Below, piece after piece: positions 18,103 through 27,300 of a DNA stretch of 64,000 bases; the stretch's first letter is position 1, and every line of letters starts with the position of its first letter. Made by a program: the position numbers and the translations under genes. Where the stretch lies: positions 6,914,001 through 6,978,000 of the forward strand of contig NZ_CP116413.1 of NCBI RefSeq assembly GCF_030064675.1, read 5' to 3'. The notes under the pieces are model-generated. The model was not told where the DNA came from and made no database searches. It saw only the letters and a list, made by a program, of their open reading frames with translations. The DNA comes from Crossiella sp. CA-258035. GTDB lineage: Bacteria > Actinomycetota > Actinomycetes > Mycobacteriales > Pseudonocardiaceae.

Positions 18103-18273
18103 TCAACGGTGGTCGCGGGACAGGTTCAGCACCGCCGCCGCGAGATCCGCGACCGTGAGAACCACCTTGAGCACCCAGTAGACGATCCCGGCGGGAGGGG
18201 CCTTCATCCGCCACTTCCGGGCACGTCGCTCCGGCCCCGACTCTTCCTGATCCGACTCTTCCCACTGCGACAC
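18103..18273 (-). CDS. 56-aa protein with basic hinge and hydrophobic C-terminal helix
   Basis: GTG start with GAGAGGAG seven bases upstream, an excellent ribosome-binding site. The first 13 residues are acidic and polar (MSQWEESDQEESG). A strongly basic stretch follows (ERRARKWRMK, residues 15-24), then a hydrophobic segment of about 22 residues (from AGIVYWVLKVV), then a short polar tail ending RDHR. The shape suggests a membrane-inserting peptide held off by an acidic leader. Its gene is the neighbour of a caspase predicted to cut after Arg/Lys, so the basic hinge is a plausible cleavage site. That link is inference only. Confidence 0.65.
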   Translation of the reverse strand: MSQWEESDQEESGPERRARKWRMKAPPAGIVYWVLKVVLTVADLAAAVLNLSRDHR

Positions 18274-18303
18274 GCGTCGCTCCTCTCCATCGTGGAACGG
18301 ACA

Positions 18304-18331
18304 GCGGGGGACGCTCCCGGGCGTCCCCCGC
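18304..18331 (-). promoter_or_regulatory. strong hairpin between micro-ORF and 56-aa gene (attenuator candidate)
   Basis: A perfect 11-bp stem (18304-18314 with 18321-18331) and 6-nt loop lie 15 bases after the micro-ORF stop and about 30 bases before the 56-aa start. The order leader peptide, hairpin, gene resembles an attenuator. Confidence 0.45.
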
Positions 18332-18346
18332 CAGGTGCCGGCCTGA

Positions 18347-18385
18347 TCAGCCGTTGCCGTCGTCGTCGTCTCCGTGACCGGACAT
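18347..18385 (-). CDS. 12-codon micro-ORF with consensus ribosome-binding site
   Basis: Encodes MSGHGDDDDGNG and a stop. The ATG is preceded by GGAGGAGGGGCCC, stronger than the sites of most genes here. The peptide is very acidic (four Asp in a row) and could bind metal, act as a leader peptide or be an acidic partner of the basic hinge in the next ORF. Evidence is limited to the ribosome-binding site, position and orientation. Confidence 0.4.
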   Translation of the reverse strand: MSGHGDDDDGNG

Positions 18386-18570
18386 GGGCCCCTCCTCCGC
18401 ACGTTCCCGGACCACCGAGGGCCCGGTCGTTTTCCGCTGACGCCTGGTACGCCGAGGGCGGGGTGGGGCGCGCGGTTGTGCGCGAGGGGCCGACGGCCGG
18501 CCTGTGGAGCCGGGCCGTCCGCCATTGGGAACCGGGGGAACAAGTACCAATGACTGGAAAGGGGCCAGCG

Positions 18571-19422
18571 ATGCTGACCGCGTGGGACGGATACGCCCGC
18601 GTCGACTACCTGCCGATCCCCGGTCGCGTCCAGGTGACGCTCACGACCGTGGAACCCACAGCGTTCCGGAGGCTGCGCACCGGCCTGGCGTGCGCGTTCG
18701 CCGACGACGACCCGGGTGGGCCACCGACGTATGTGGAGGTGGACATCGGTTTCGGGCTGACCGACGACGAACGGGTCCTGCTCGGCGAGTCGCTGTTGGC
18801 GGTGGTGGACCAGCTGCTCGGTGACGGTGGCGGTTCCACGACCACGCGTCTCGACCTCGGCCAGGTGGCCGCTCTGGCGCAGACCTGGGCGCCCTACCGC
18901 GAAGCCGTGCTCTCCGCCGAGCCGGGGAGGATCGCGGCCGGAACGTGGGTCGATGGGTTGTGGACGCGCTTGAGCGGTCTTGGTCTGCTCGCGGCACTGC
19001 GGGCCACCCCGTTGCAGGTCAACGTGTCCTACCGGGGCGAGCACCACACCGGCGATCCAGCGGATGTCCCGCCGGAGGAGGACGTCTTCACCTGGCATGA
19101 CTCCGTGCTCCCGACCGACCTGGCCGCGCGGGCCGGTGTCGAGCCGGTCATCCGCTGGACCACCTACCGCGCCGAAGACGTGCTTGAAGGCGGAGCCGAG
19201 AGCACCGGCGTGGTGGTGCACGCCACGGCGCTGCCCGCTGCCGAGGCGCGGCTGGAAGTCGCGCTCGACGACGGTTCGGGCGAGTGGGTCACGCTCGGGC
19301 CCGAACCCGGCGTCCCACTGGCACTGGCCGCCGACCTGCCCCTCGCGCCCGACGCCGACGAGCCCGCTCTCCGGTTCCGCACCGACAGGAGGACCGATGG
19401 TCGACCGTCCGACACGGACTGA
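18571..19422 (+). CDS. unrecognised protein upstream of a large partner
   Basis: 283 aa. The ATG at 18571 has AAAGGGG seven bases upstream; the ATG at 18550 is a less likely alternative. The longer open frame further upstream is the antisense shadow of the caspase gene. The N-terminal half looks like an alpha/beta domain (VDYLPIPGRVQVTLTTVEP, YVEVDIGFGLTDDERVLL); the C-terminal half is beta-rich. It overlaps the next gene by 26 bases, so the two products probably work together. No family recognised, no membrane segment, no catalytic motif I can name. Confidence 0.7.
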   Translation: MLTAWDGYARVDYLPIPGRVQVTLTTVEPTAFRRLRTGLACAFADDDPGGPPTYVEVDIGFGLTDDERVLLGESLLAVVDQLLGDGGGSTTTRLDLGQVAALAQTWAPYREAVLSAEPGRIAAGTWVDGLWTRLSGLGLLAALRATPLQVNVSYRGEHHTGDPADVPPEEDVFTWHDSVLPTDLAARAGVEPVIRWTTYRAEDVLEGGAESTGVVVHATALPAAEARLEVALDDGSGEWVTLGPEPGVPLALAADLPLAPDADEPALRFRTDRRTDGRPSDTD

Positions 19423-21085
19423 ACCGGCACCGTTCGACGGTGACCTGCTGCGCTCGTCCGCCGTGCACGTGCTGGACCACCTGCCGCCACACCTGGTGGA
19501 CCGGATGACCACCAAGTACGGCTCGGCCGACGCCGTGGTGGACGCGATGGTCGCGCTGGGCGAGCGGGTGTGGGGCACGCTGGACCGGCGGGGACGGCGG
19601 CTATCCGCCGACGCCTACCCGCTCTTCGCCGTCGCACTGCTGTCGGTGAACGGCAAGGTCGCGGGAGTCCAGCAGAACGCGACCAATGTGGTGAACGCCT
19701 TCGACCAGCTGATGTCCTTCGGTGACGTGCCGATCGAGGTCGCCGCCCAGAGCAGGACGCTGCGTGACAAGGACCTCGTCGCTCCGTTGCTGGACGCCGC
19801 CCGGGTGGTCTGCGCCGTGCGTGCGCTGAGACCGGACGACAACCCGGCGTTCATCGCGATGGTCACGACCGCGGTCGTCTCGACCTCCGACACCCTCTCG
19901 GACCCGGTGGCGGCGGTGATCTCGGTGCTCGACCGGGGTGCCCTGCTGGCCGGCCGCCACCGCGCCCGGCTCGCCGTCGAGCCGGGCCCGGACCCGAAGT
20001 TCCCGGTAATTGGCAACGTGGACCTGGTCGGCCAGGTGGCCGCGTACCGGGTCGCCGTCGCGGAGTTGTCGGGTATGTCGCCGGACGACGCGGACCAGGC
20101 CGTCGCTGGACACGCGATCGAGGTCGCGCAACGGCTCCGGCGAGCACTGCGCGAGCCCGTGGCCCCCAGCCGGGGTCGGACGGAAGTGGACGCAGTCACC
20201 GCGCTGGTGGAGTTCGCGCGGTTCCTCGCCGCCGACGGGCCCGAGCGCGGCTCGGTCGCGGGCAAGGTGTTCCGCCGCCTGCACCCGGAGTTCGACGCGA
20301 TGGCGATGCGGCAGCCGCGGAACGAGTTCCCGGTGGACAGCGCCGACTCGACCTTCACCCGTGACCAGACCCAAGCGGTCGAGCCCGGTACGGCGATCGC
20401 CGACGCCGACCAACTGGCGTGGTGGATGCTCGTAGAGCTGTTCGCGGGCACGACGCCCGCGCAGCGCGCCGCGCTGACGGCCTGGCTGACCGGTCAACGC
20501 AAGATCGGCGACCAGGACGGGTTGCCGTTCCTCGTGGACCGGGTACGACGCGTCGAGGCACGGCTGCGCGAGGTCCGTGGTGAGCCGCCGCGCATCCACG
20601 AACACGCCGGCACAGCCGAGGCGTTCGCCACGGTCAGGTCCCGCGTCCGCGACGCGCTGGTGCTCGGTCTACGCGGCGGCGCGTTGGCCCTGACCGTCCT
20701 GCCCCCGCTGTGGGTGGACCGGCAGGCCGCGGTTCAGCTGGTGGCGAGCAAGCTGCGCGTAGAGCTGGGGCGCAAGCGGACCACGCGATCCAGGGCCGCG
20801 TTGGTGGCTGCGGTGGTGGTGCGGGCACCCGCACAACAAGTGCTCCGGGCGAGTGAGAAGAGCCGGCCGGACGCGTGCCCTTGCGGTGTGGTCGATCGGG
20901 CGCCGTTACCTCCCACAGACGTGTGCCCGCACCGCCCGTGGTCGGAGAGCGGACTCGTGGAGAACTACACAACCCTCACCTGGTTCGCCGAGTGCGACAC
21001 CGAGTCCGCGACCCGGATGGACCTCAGCCGCTACCGGGGACCGTGGCAGGAGTGGGTGCACGAAGTGCGGGAACGGCCGCAGTGA
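19397..21085 (+). CDS. large helical protein of unknown function with Cys/His-rich C-terminus
   Basis: 562 aa. The ATG at 19397 has AGGAGG four bases upstream and lies inside the end of the previous gene. Most of the protein is predicted helical (LFAVALLSVNGKVAGVQQNATNV). Near the C-terminus CPCG and then CPHR, followed by WFAECD, could form a metal site. It converges on the 689-aa gene on the other strand. I do not recognise the family. Its place between the caspase unit and the CHAT-2 unit suggests a sensor or adaptor role in the same system. Confidence 0.7.
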   Translation: MVDRPTRTEPAPFDGDLLRSSAVHVLDHLPPHLVDRMTTKYGSADAVVDAMVALGERVWGTLDRRGRRLSADAYPLFAVALLSVNGKVAGVQQNATNVVNAFDQLMSFGDVPIEVAAQSRTLRDKDLVAPLLDAARVVCAVRALRPDDNPAFIAMVTTAVVSTSDTLSDPVAAVISVLDRGALLAGRHRARLAVEPGPDPKFPVIGNVDLVGQVAAYRVAVAELSGMSPDDADQAVAGHAIEVAQRLRRALREPVAPSRGRTEVDAVTALVEFARFLAADGPERGSVAGKVFRRLHPEFDAMAMRQPRNEFPVDSADSTFTRDQTQAVEPGTAIADADQLAWWMLVELFAGTTPAQRAALTAWLTGQRKIGDQDGLPFLVDRVRRVEARLREVRGEPPRIHEHAGTAEAFATVRSRVRDALVLGLRGGALALTVLPPLWVDRQAAVQLVASKLRVELGRKRTTRSRAALVAAVVVRAPAQQVLRASEKSRPDACPCGVVDRAPLPPTDVCPHRPWSESGLVENYTTLTWFAECDTESATRMDLSRYRGPWQEWVHEVRERPQ

Positions 21086-21109
21086 CCGCCCTGACGGCGC
21101 CGTGGGCGG
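21086..21109. terminator. hairpin between convergent genes
   Basis: CCGCCC/GGGCGG arms enclose the palindrome ACGGCGCCGT, directly after the stop of the 562-aa gene and before the stop of the convergent 689-aa gene. Confidence 0.45.
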
Positions 21110-21135
21110 ACCATCGGAAGCGCCCCGCGGAACCG

Positions 21136-23205
21136 TCAGCCCACCAACGCCGCGACCCTCTTGCGGATGTCCTCGACCTCGTCGTGGCGCACGTAGTCCT
21201 CGGCGTTGCCCCGGGAACTGGTCTCCAGCCACTGCTCGGCCATGCCGAGCAGGCGCCGCAGCCGGGTGGTGTCCTCCTCGGTCAGGGGCTTCACACCGGT
21301 TTCCAGGGCGAGGAGCAGGGCGGGGGCCGCGCGCAGTGCGAAGAGGCCGCGTTGCTCGTCGGAAACCGGCTGGTACCGGCCAGCCTCGTGCTCGCGCAGC
21401 ACCGGGTCGATCCACTCGTGGCCGAGGGCGGCCCAGGCTCGCGCCTCACCCGGCCGGTGCCGGGACCTGGCCAACTCCCCGAGCCGCGACGTGGAAGCGG
21501 TGGCGACGTAGCTGGTGAGTCCGAGAGGGCCGAAGACGCCGATGCGGCGATACAGCCGCCACCGGCTGGGGATGACGAACTCACGAAACAGGCGCACGGC
21601 TTCCCGCAGATCGTCGGCGTCGCGCTCGTGACTGCCAAGGAAGGCAGCGTAGTTGTGCAGGTGGTAACCGAGGCCGTGGGCTGCGGCGCTGCCGGGCGCC
21701 GACAGGTCGGCCTCCAGCGTATCGGCATAGGCCCGCCAGTAGCGGCGCACGAGGTCGTCCAGCTCCACCGGCGTCGGGAGTCCGGCGGCCCGGTCCGTCG
21801 CGTTGGTGGTGCGGACCGCGTTGAGCTCTATGCACGCCGCACCCAGCACGTCGGCGGTCGCCCCCCGGTCCAGGACGCCGCCCGCGAGCATCCCGAGGCA
21901 GCGGTCCACGCCCGCGACCAGGGAGCGGACCAGGCCCGCGATCGGGTTAGTGCGGTTGTGCCGCAGCACCATGACCCGCAGGACGTCCAGCCTGGTGCGG
22001 ACCACTGCCGACGTCGGGTCGTTGACGTCGAGGCATCGCGCGGCGAGCCCGTCGATGTCGTCGAGCATGGCCAGGAAGTCCGCCTCGGTGAAGCCAGGCG
22101 AGCCGATGTCGGCCCGCACGTACCTCACGATGCCGAGCGCGGCGAGTACCAGCACCCGACGCCCCTGTTCCGACAACGCGGCAGCCCGTTCCGGGCTCGG
22201 CAGGAGCACGCGGGTCGCGGTGCTCGCATCGCCTCCGCCGTGCACGGACAACCAGTACTCGCACAGGCTGTCCACCAGCCCGGACGCGGGCAGCAGCGCT
22301 TCGGCGACGAACTGGTCCGGCTCGCGCTCGCTGACCCAGATGTATCCGCCGCCCTCGGCTTCGCTCGCGTCGAGGAGCAGGGTGATCAGGCGCTCCACCA
22401 GCTCGTCATGGCGGTCGCGCGCGGTCGAGCGGAAGCGGATGTCGGCGTCAGGCCGCAACAGGTCGTCGGCGGGTTCGGGGCCGAGGTCCGGGAGGTCGAC
22501 GCACGAGACCGTGCGGTCGACGAAGAACAGCTCGCGGGGATGTGTGACCGGGTCAGGCTTCTCGACGTCCCTGGAGCCCATCTCGGAGCGCGCTGCGGCA
22601 CGGTTGACCAAGCCGGCCGCCCTGCCGAACCGCGGGCTGTCGAGAGACTCACGCTGGATGCGCCGCGCCTTGACGGCCGCCACGACGAGCGCCGGCTGCG
22701 AGCGGAAGACCTCGATCGCGGCGGTGGACCACGCGGCGATCCGCAACGCCAGCGGGAGCGCGCCGCCGTCGTGCGCCCGGAGCAGCGGCAGCGCCTCCTC
22801 CATCCCCAGCGCCACGGGCTCCAGCAGGGTGTTGACCGCGGTCAGCAGGACGGCGGATTTCGTGTGGGGACCGAACCGGTTGGTCGTGGCGTTGATGATC
22901 TCGTTGGGCAGCGACTTGCCCGGGGCGGCGACGACGGCCCGGCCGTGCACCACCCAGTCCGCACCGGACGGCACCTCGGGCCGGTCGGACCGGGTGGGCG
23001 ACAGCGCGCCTCGCGCGATCTCGGTGATGGTGATGCGGTTGAAGTCACTGAGCCACGTCATGGTCCCGAAAGGACTGATGGGCGACGTCACGCCGAACAG
23101 CGGCGCCACGTTGCGCGCCAGCCGCGCGGGCACCACCTCAGAACGCTTCTGGGTCGTCAACGGGACGACCGCGGGAAGCAGCGGCATGAACTCATTCCAT
23201 CTCAT
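21136..23205 (-). CDS. large unrecognised protein in the CHAT/caspase island
   Basis: 689 aa. The ATG at 23205 follows AAGGGGG and is divergent from the gene at 23311; the frame open further upstream is a shadow of that gene. The N-terminal third (MRWNEFMPLLPAVVPLTT..., VLLTAVNTLLEP) is mixed; the rest is mostly helical with TPR-like spacing (LHNYAAFLGSHERDADDLREAVRLF; ARAWAALGHEW). No catalytic motif, signal peptide or clear membrane helix. It could be a target-recognition or inhibitor subunit; that is a guess from context only. Confidence 0.7.
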   Translation of the reverse strand: MRWNEFMPLLPAVVPLTTQKRSEVVPARLARNVAPLFGVTSPISPFGTMTWLSDFNRITITEIARGALSPTRSDRPEVPSGADWVVHGRAVVAAPGKSLPNEIINATTNRFGPHTKSAVLLTAVNTLLEPVALGMEEALPLLRAHDGGALPLALRIAAWSTAAIEVFRSQPALVVAAVKARRIQRESLDSPRFGRAAGLVNRAAARSEMGSRDVEKPDPVTHPRELFFVDRTVSCVDLPDLGPEPADDLLRPDADIRFRSTARDRHDELVERLITLLLDASEAEGGGYIWVSEREPDQFVAEALLPASGLVDSLCEYWLSVHGGGDASTATRVLLPSPERAAALSEQGRRVLVLAALGIVRYVRADIGSPGFTEADFLAMLDDIDGLAARCLDVNDPTSAVVRTRLDVLRVMVLRHNRTNPIAGLVRSLVAGVDRCLGMLAGGVLDRGATADVLGAACIELNAVRTTNATDRAAGLPTPVELDDLVRRYWRAYADTLEADLSAPGSAAAHGLGYHLHNYAAFLGSHERDADDLREAVRLFREFVIPSRWRLYRRIGVFGPLGLTSYVATASTSRLGELARSRHRPGEARAWAALGHEWIDPVLREHEAGRYQPVSDEQRGLFALRAAPALLLALETGVKPLTEEDTTRLRRLLGMAEQWLETSSRGNAEDYVRHDEVEDIRKRVAALVG

Positions 23206-23310
23206 CGCGGGGCCCCCTTCATACCGGCCGCGCCGCGAGCCGGAGTCAACGCGACTTTTCTCACAATCCGGCATCAACCACTCCCTCCACCGGCTTCCGC
23301 ATATAAAACT

Positions 23311-24379
23311 ATGTCTATGACGTATCTGAGTGATCCCTCTCGCCCATCCCGCCCGCCACCGCCGGGGCGTTCGGATCATCGGAGCCCTCCCTCCGGAGCC
23401 AAGCTGCCCCGGGACGTCGCGCAGGCGATCTGGTGGGAGCTGAAGGGCGCCCGTCAGGCGATCCACAGCCGGCACGGCGTCTCGTCCTGCGACACGGAGC
23501 TGTACGTCACCGGCCTGTGCCTCGGCACACCGTCGAAGACGGCCCCGCCGGTGAACGGCTACCGGCTCTCCGGCGCCTGCCCATGCCGTGATCTGGTGTC
23601 CGACGCCGTCGAACTCGCACTGCGCTATCTGACGGACCGCGCGTCCGACCTGCACAACCCGCCCGGCGCGGTGCGGCGGCACCTGCGATTCCGGCTCAGC
23701 GACCAAGCCCGCAAGGACCGAGCGGAGCGTGGGGCACTGGCGAAGCCGAAGACCGCCGCCGGCAACCGCTACGGCAAGGCCCTGCCCGACGACTTCCACC
23801 GCACCGTGCTGGTGATCCTCGCCGACGAGGCGGGGTGCGACGGCCCGCTGCGCGGCGAGTCCGGGCTGCTGCGTCGCCTGAGCGACCGGTGCGCGGCCAA
23901 GCTCGGCGGAGCGCCGGACGAGTACCGCCACCGGCTGGCCCGCCGCGATCCGGCTGGTCGAGCGGACCTGCCGGGGCGGGTCGCTGGTCGATGTGGGCGG
24001 GGACGGCAGGCGCGAACTGGTCAGCTGGTGGGAGGCCCACGTCGACCGCCCGCTCGGCAGGCGCGAGAACCCGACAGACCTGCGGATGGCCGCGAGCGCC
24101 GTGGACGCGCCGGCCGTCGAGATCCCGGACAACGACGTGGCGAACTCCCGGGACACGGACCAGGCAGTGCTGGACGCGCTGGTGATCGCAGTGGCGACCG
24201 CCGACCGGGGAAGCGAGGAGACCGCGTTGCGGGAGGCGATCGACGAACTGGCCCAAACCGGCTTCCTGCCTCCGGTCAGAGCTGAACTGCTGCTGAACGA
24301 CCCCCGGCGGCACCTCGACGTCCTTGATCAAGTACAGGTCATGCTGACCCCGTCGGTCCGCAACGGCCGGAGAGGGTAA
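23311..24379 (+). CDS. unrecognised protein paired with CHAT-2, interrupted by a one-base frameshift
   Basis: Two frames carry one continuous protein. From ATG 23311 (or 23317) the first frame reads well to about 23940 (KLGGAPDEYRHRLA). From 23942 the next frame continues (AAIRLVERTCRGGSLVDV...WWEAHVDRP) to the stop at 24379. Removing one C from the CCC run at 23939-23941 joins them into about 355 aa. This is either a sequencing error or a recent mutation. The N-terminus is Pro-rich; the middle has a helical segment rich in Arg (RRHLRFRLSDQARKDRAERG) that could bind nucleic acid. No good ribosome-binding site precedes the start; a TATAAA-like box lies at 23302-23307. CHAT-2 begins seven bases after the stop. 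Confidence 0.6.
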
Positions 24380-24386
24380 GGCATCC

Positions 24387-27300
24387 ATGACCATCGACGG
24401 GCAACAGTCCGGCGGGCCGTCGACCGAAGAGGTCCTGGCCATGGCCGGACGTCTCGTGGAGCAACTCGCCACCGCGCCGGAAACGCTCGCGCCGGCCCTG
24501 GCCGGAGCAGTGGGCCTCATCCGCTTGTACGACATCGACCTGGAGGACGACGACTTCCGGGTCCAAATCGGCGACTCCCTCGACCTCCTGCGGCACGGCA
24601 TCACGGGCGATCCGGACAACAGCAATCGCGGAGACTGGATGATGGCCGCTGCCATCGGGCACGCCGAGCTTGGGCAATGGGGCCAGGCGATCCGGCGGGG
24701 TGAGGAAGCCGCCGCCTGGTCGTACGAGGACGACGCCGCGGCCGACTTCACGCGCATCGAGCTGGCGAACCTGTACCTCGACCGAGCCGGTTATGTAATG
24801 TCCACCCAGGCCGACAACCCCCACCAGGCCTCGGACGAGCTGCATGACCTCCCTGCCTTGTTGGCAGGCCTCGCGGACGCCGCGGCGACGAGGTCGACCG
24901 AGACGGTGCTGCGGGTGAACCAGGCTCGAGCGGTCGCGCTCCGGTGGGAGGACGGCGGAGCGGACGGCGACCTCGATGCCGCCCTGAAGTTGTTGCAGGA
25001 CAACATTTTCCTACTCCCCAGGAACGCGTCACATCATGAGGATCTGGCCCTGTTCGCCGGCGTATGCCACCAGCTCCTCGCGCGGGGGAAGGAGGTTCCC
25101 CGCGACGACGCCATCGCGGCGCTGGAGTCGGTCATCGCGGCCGAGCCCGAGCCGTCCCCCGACCACCACTGGCTGCTCGCCCAACTGCTCGACCACCGGC
25201 ATCCCGGAGGCGACGTCGAGGTCGAAGCCGAGGTCCGCGACCGGATCATCGCGAGCCTGGCAGTCGCCGCGCCACACGGCGACGCGCTCACATGGGAGCA
25301 GTACGGCACCGCCCTGGCCGAGCGCGGCAACGACAACGACAACATGGACGACCACCGCGAGGCGATCGTGTGGCTGGCCCGCTACCTGGAGCAGCAGGAC
25401 CCGGCCGAGCGGCACGCTTGGGTGCCGTGGGTCGACATCAGCGCCGCCCACTACGCCCTCATGCGGGCCGACGACGGTGTCGCGCACGCCGACGAGGTGG
25501 TCCACCGCGTCACCCGCGCGCTGACCATCGGCATCCCCGACGAAGACATCGCGCACACCCTCCGCCGGTTCCGCCTCGACGCCGTCTTCCTGGACGGCAA
25601 CCGGCCCGACCTCGACCGCTTCATCGCGACCCACCCGGTCAAGGACTGGCTCCTGGAGGCCCAGCGCCTGGTGGAGGAGAAGGCAGCGGACGGTCCCCTC
25701 AGCGAGGAGGTGGCGCTCCTGGCCGCCATGACGGGGATAGGGTGGTATTACCTGGCCATCGGCGCCTGGCACCACGTCGTGACGCACCCGGCCGAGGTGC
25801 CGATCCTGTTGGACGGCATATCGCGAATGCTGCACGCCGCTGAGCAGATCGACGACATGCCCCCCAAGTGCCGCCGATTGCTGCATGTCCTGGTGGAACT
25901 GATGTCCAACCAGAGGAAACTCCTGGCAGGCGACGACGACGTGGACCTGACCGCGGCGAAGGCAGCCCTCGTTGATCCCGCCCTCGCCAACGAGCACAGC
26001 GACATCGTCCAACTGGTCGGCCTCATCAGCGTCACGCTGAGCAGTGGCTCGGCCTCGCTGAGCGCGTTCGAGTTGGGCGAGCGGGTGCTGGCGAACCGGT
26101 CCGGGGTGCTGACGCGCAGTGCCGAAGATGCCCGCGAATTAGAGGGAATCCGGCTGCTCTTCACGGCATTCCGGCTGTACCGCACCGACGTCCCCCTGGC
26201 CGAAGTGCGCGCAGCGGTAGCGCGGGCCGAGGAGGTGCTGTCCACGCTGCCGCGCACGCTTGTGATCGAGCCGCTCGCCTTGCTGTGCGGGACACTGCAC
26301 CGCGCCTTCGAATCACTGGACTCACCACAGCACCCTGCTCCTCAGGTGTTGACCGGGTCCTGGATCGACCCTGTCATGGCGTCGATAAGCCTGGTTGAGG
26401 AGATCGCCGCTGCCTCCAATCGGGCGGACACCGGGGCGCTTCGCGCCATCCTGCACCGACTGGACGACGTATCGGAACCACCACCGGTGCTGGTGAGCGG
26501 CCTCAGCATGGTCGAGAACTTGCGCGCTTCGGCCCACCTGGCGCTGGCCCGCCTGGAGCCGTGGAACCGCGAGGTGATCGACAACGCTATCGAGTTGCAC
26601 CGCGACTGCCACACCCAGCACCAACCGCAGGAGGAGCTGTTGGCGCCCTCCCGGATGACCCTGGCCCGCTTGTTGCGCCTCCGCGACGCGCCAGGGGACC
26701 GCGAGTGGAGCAGACGGCTGGGCCTGGAGCTGCTGTGGGTCGCCACGTGGAAGGTGCTCGTGCAGTCCAACGGCGACCACGCGCTGGAGATGGCACGCAA
26801 CGCGTCGACCGCGGTAGATGAGTTGACGGCGTGGTGCCTGGACGATGATGCGATCGACGACCTCGTCCAGGTGGTGGACGCACGACGCGGGCTCGTGCTC
26901 AAAGCCGCCGGTACCGGGCGAACCGTGGCCGAACAGCTGCGCCGGATCGGACGCGACGATCTCGCCGAGCGGTGGACCGCCTCCGGTGGGCGCGACGAGC
27001 TCCTGTTGCCGGACTGGCAGGGGCCGGACGAAGACTGGGGTGCGTTGCGGCGCACCGTGCTGCGGGAACTGGCCTCGCGGCCGGACGAGCTGGTCGACCG
27101 CCCGTCGGTGGCGGAAGTCCAGAACGCACTGCGGCGGCACGGATCCGGTTGCCTGGTCTACCTGCTGCCGGCAAACCGGCACCACGATGGGCTGGCGCTC
27201 CTGGTGCCCGCGCACGGGCGTGCGCGGATCCGCATGCTGCCGGGCCTGCGTGTGGACACGGTGGTGGAGCGTTACCGGCTGGCCTACGAGGAGCGGGCCG

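Noticed and set aside
15784-19422. 1212-aa plus-strand open frame across the caspase gene
   Set aside because: Only its last 283 codons look coding (annotated from 18571). The rest is the antisense of the caspase gene.
20875-24285. 1136-aa plus-strand open frame
   Set aside because: It mixes antisense of the 689-aa gene with the true N-terminal half of the gene at 23311 and out-of-frame sequence after 23941.
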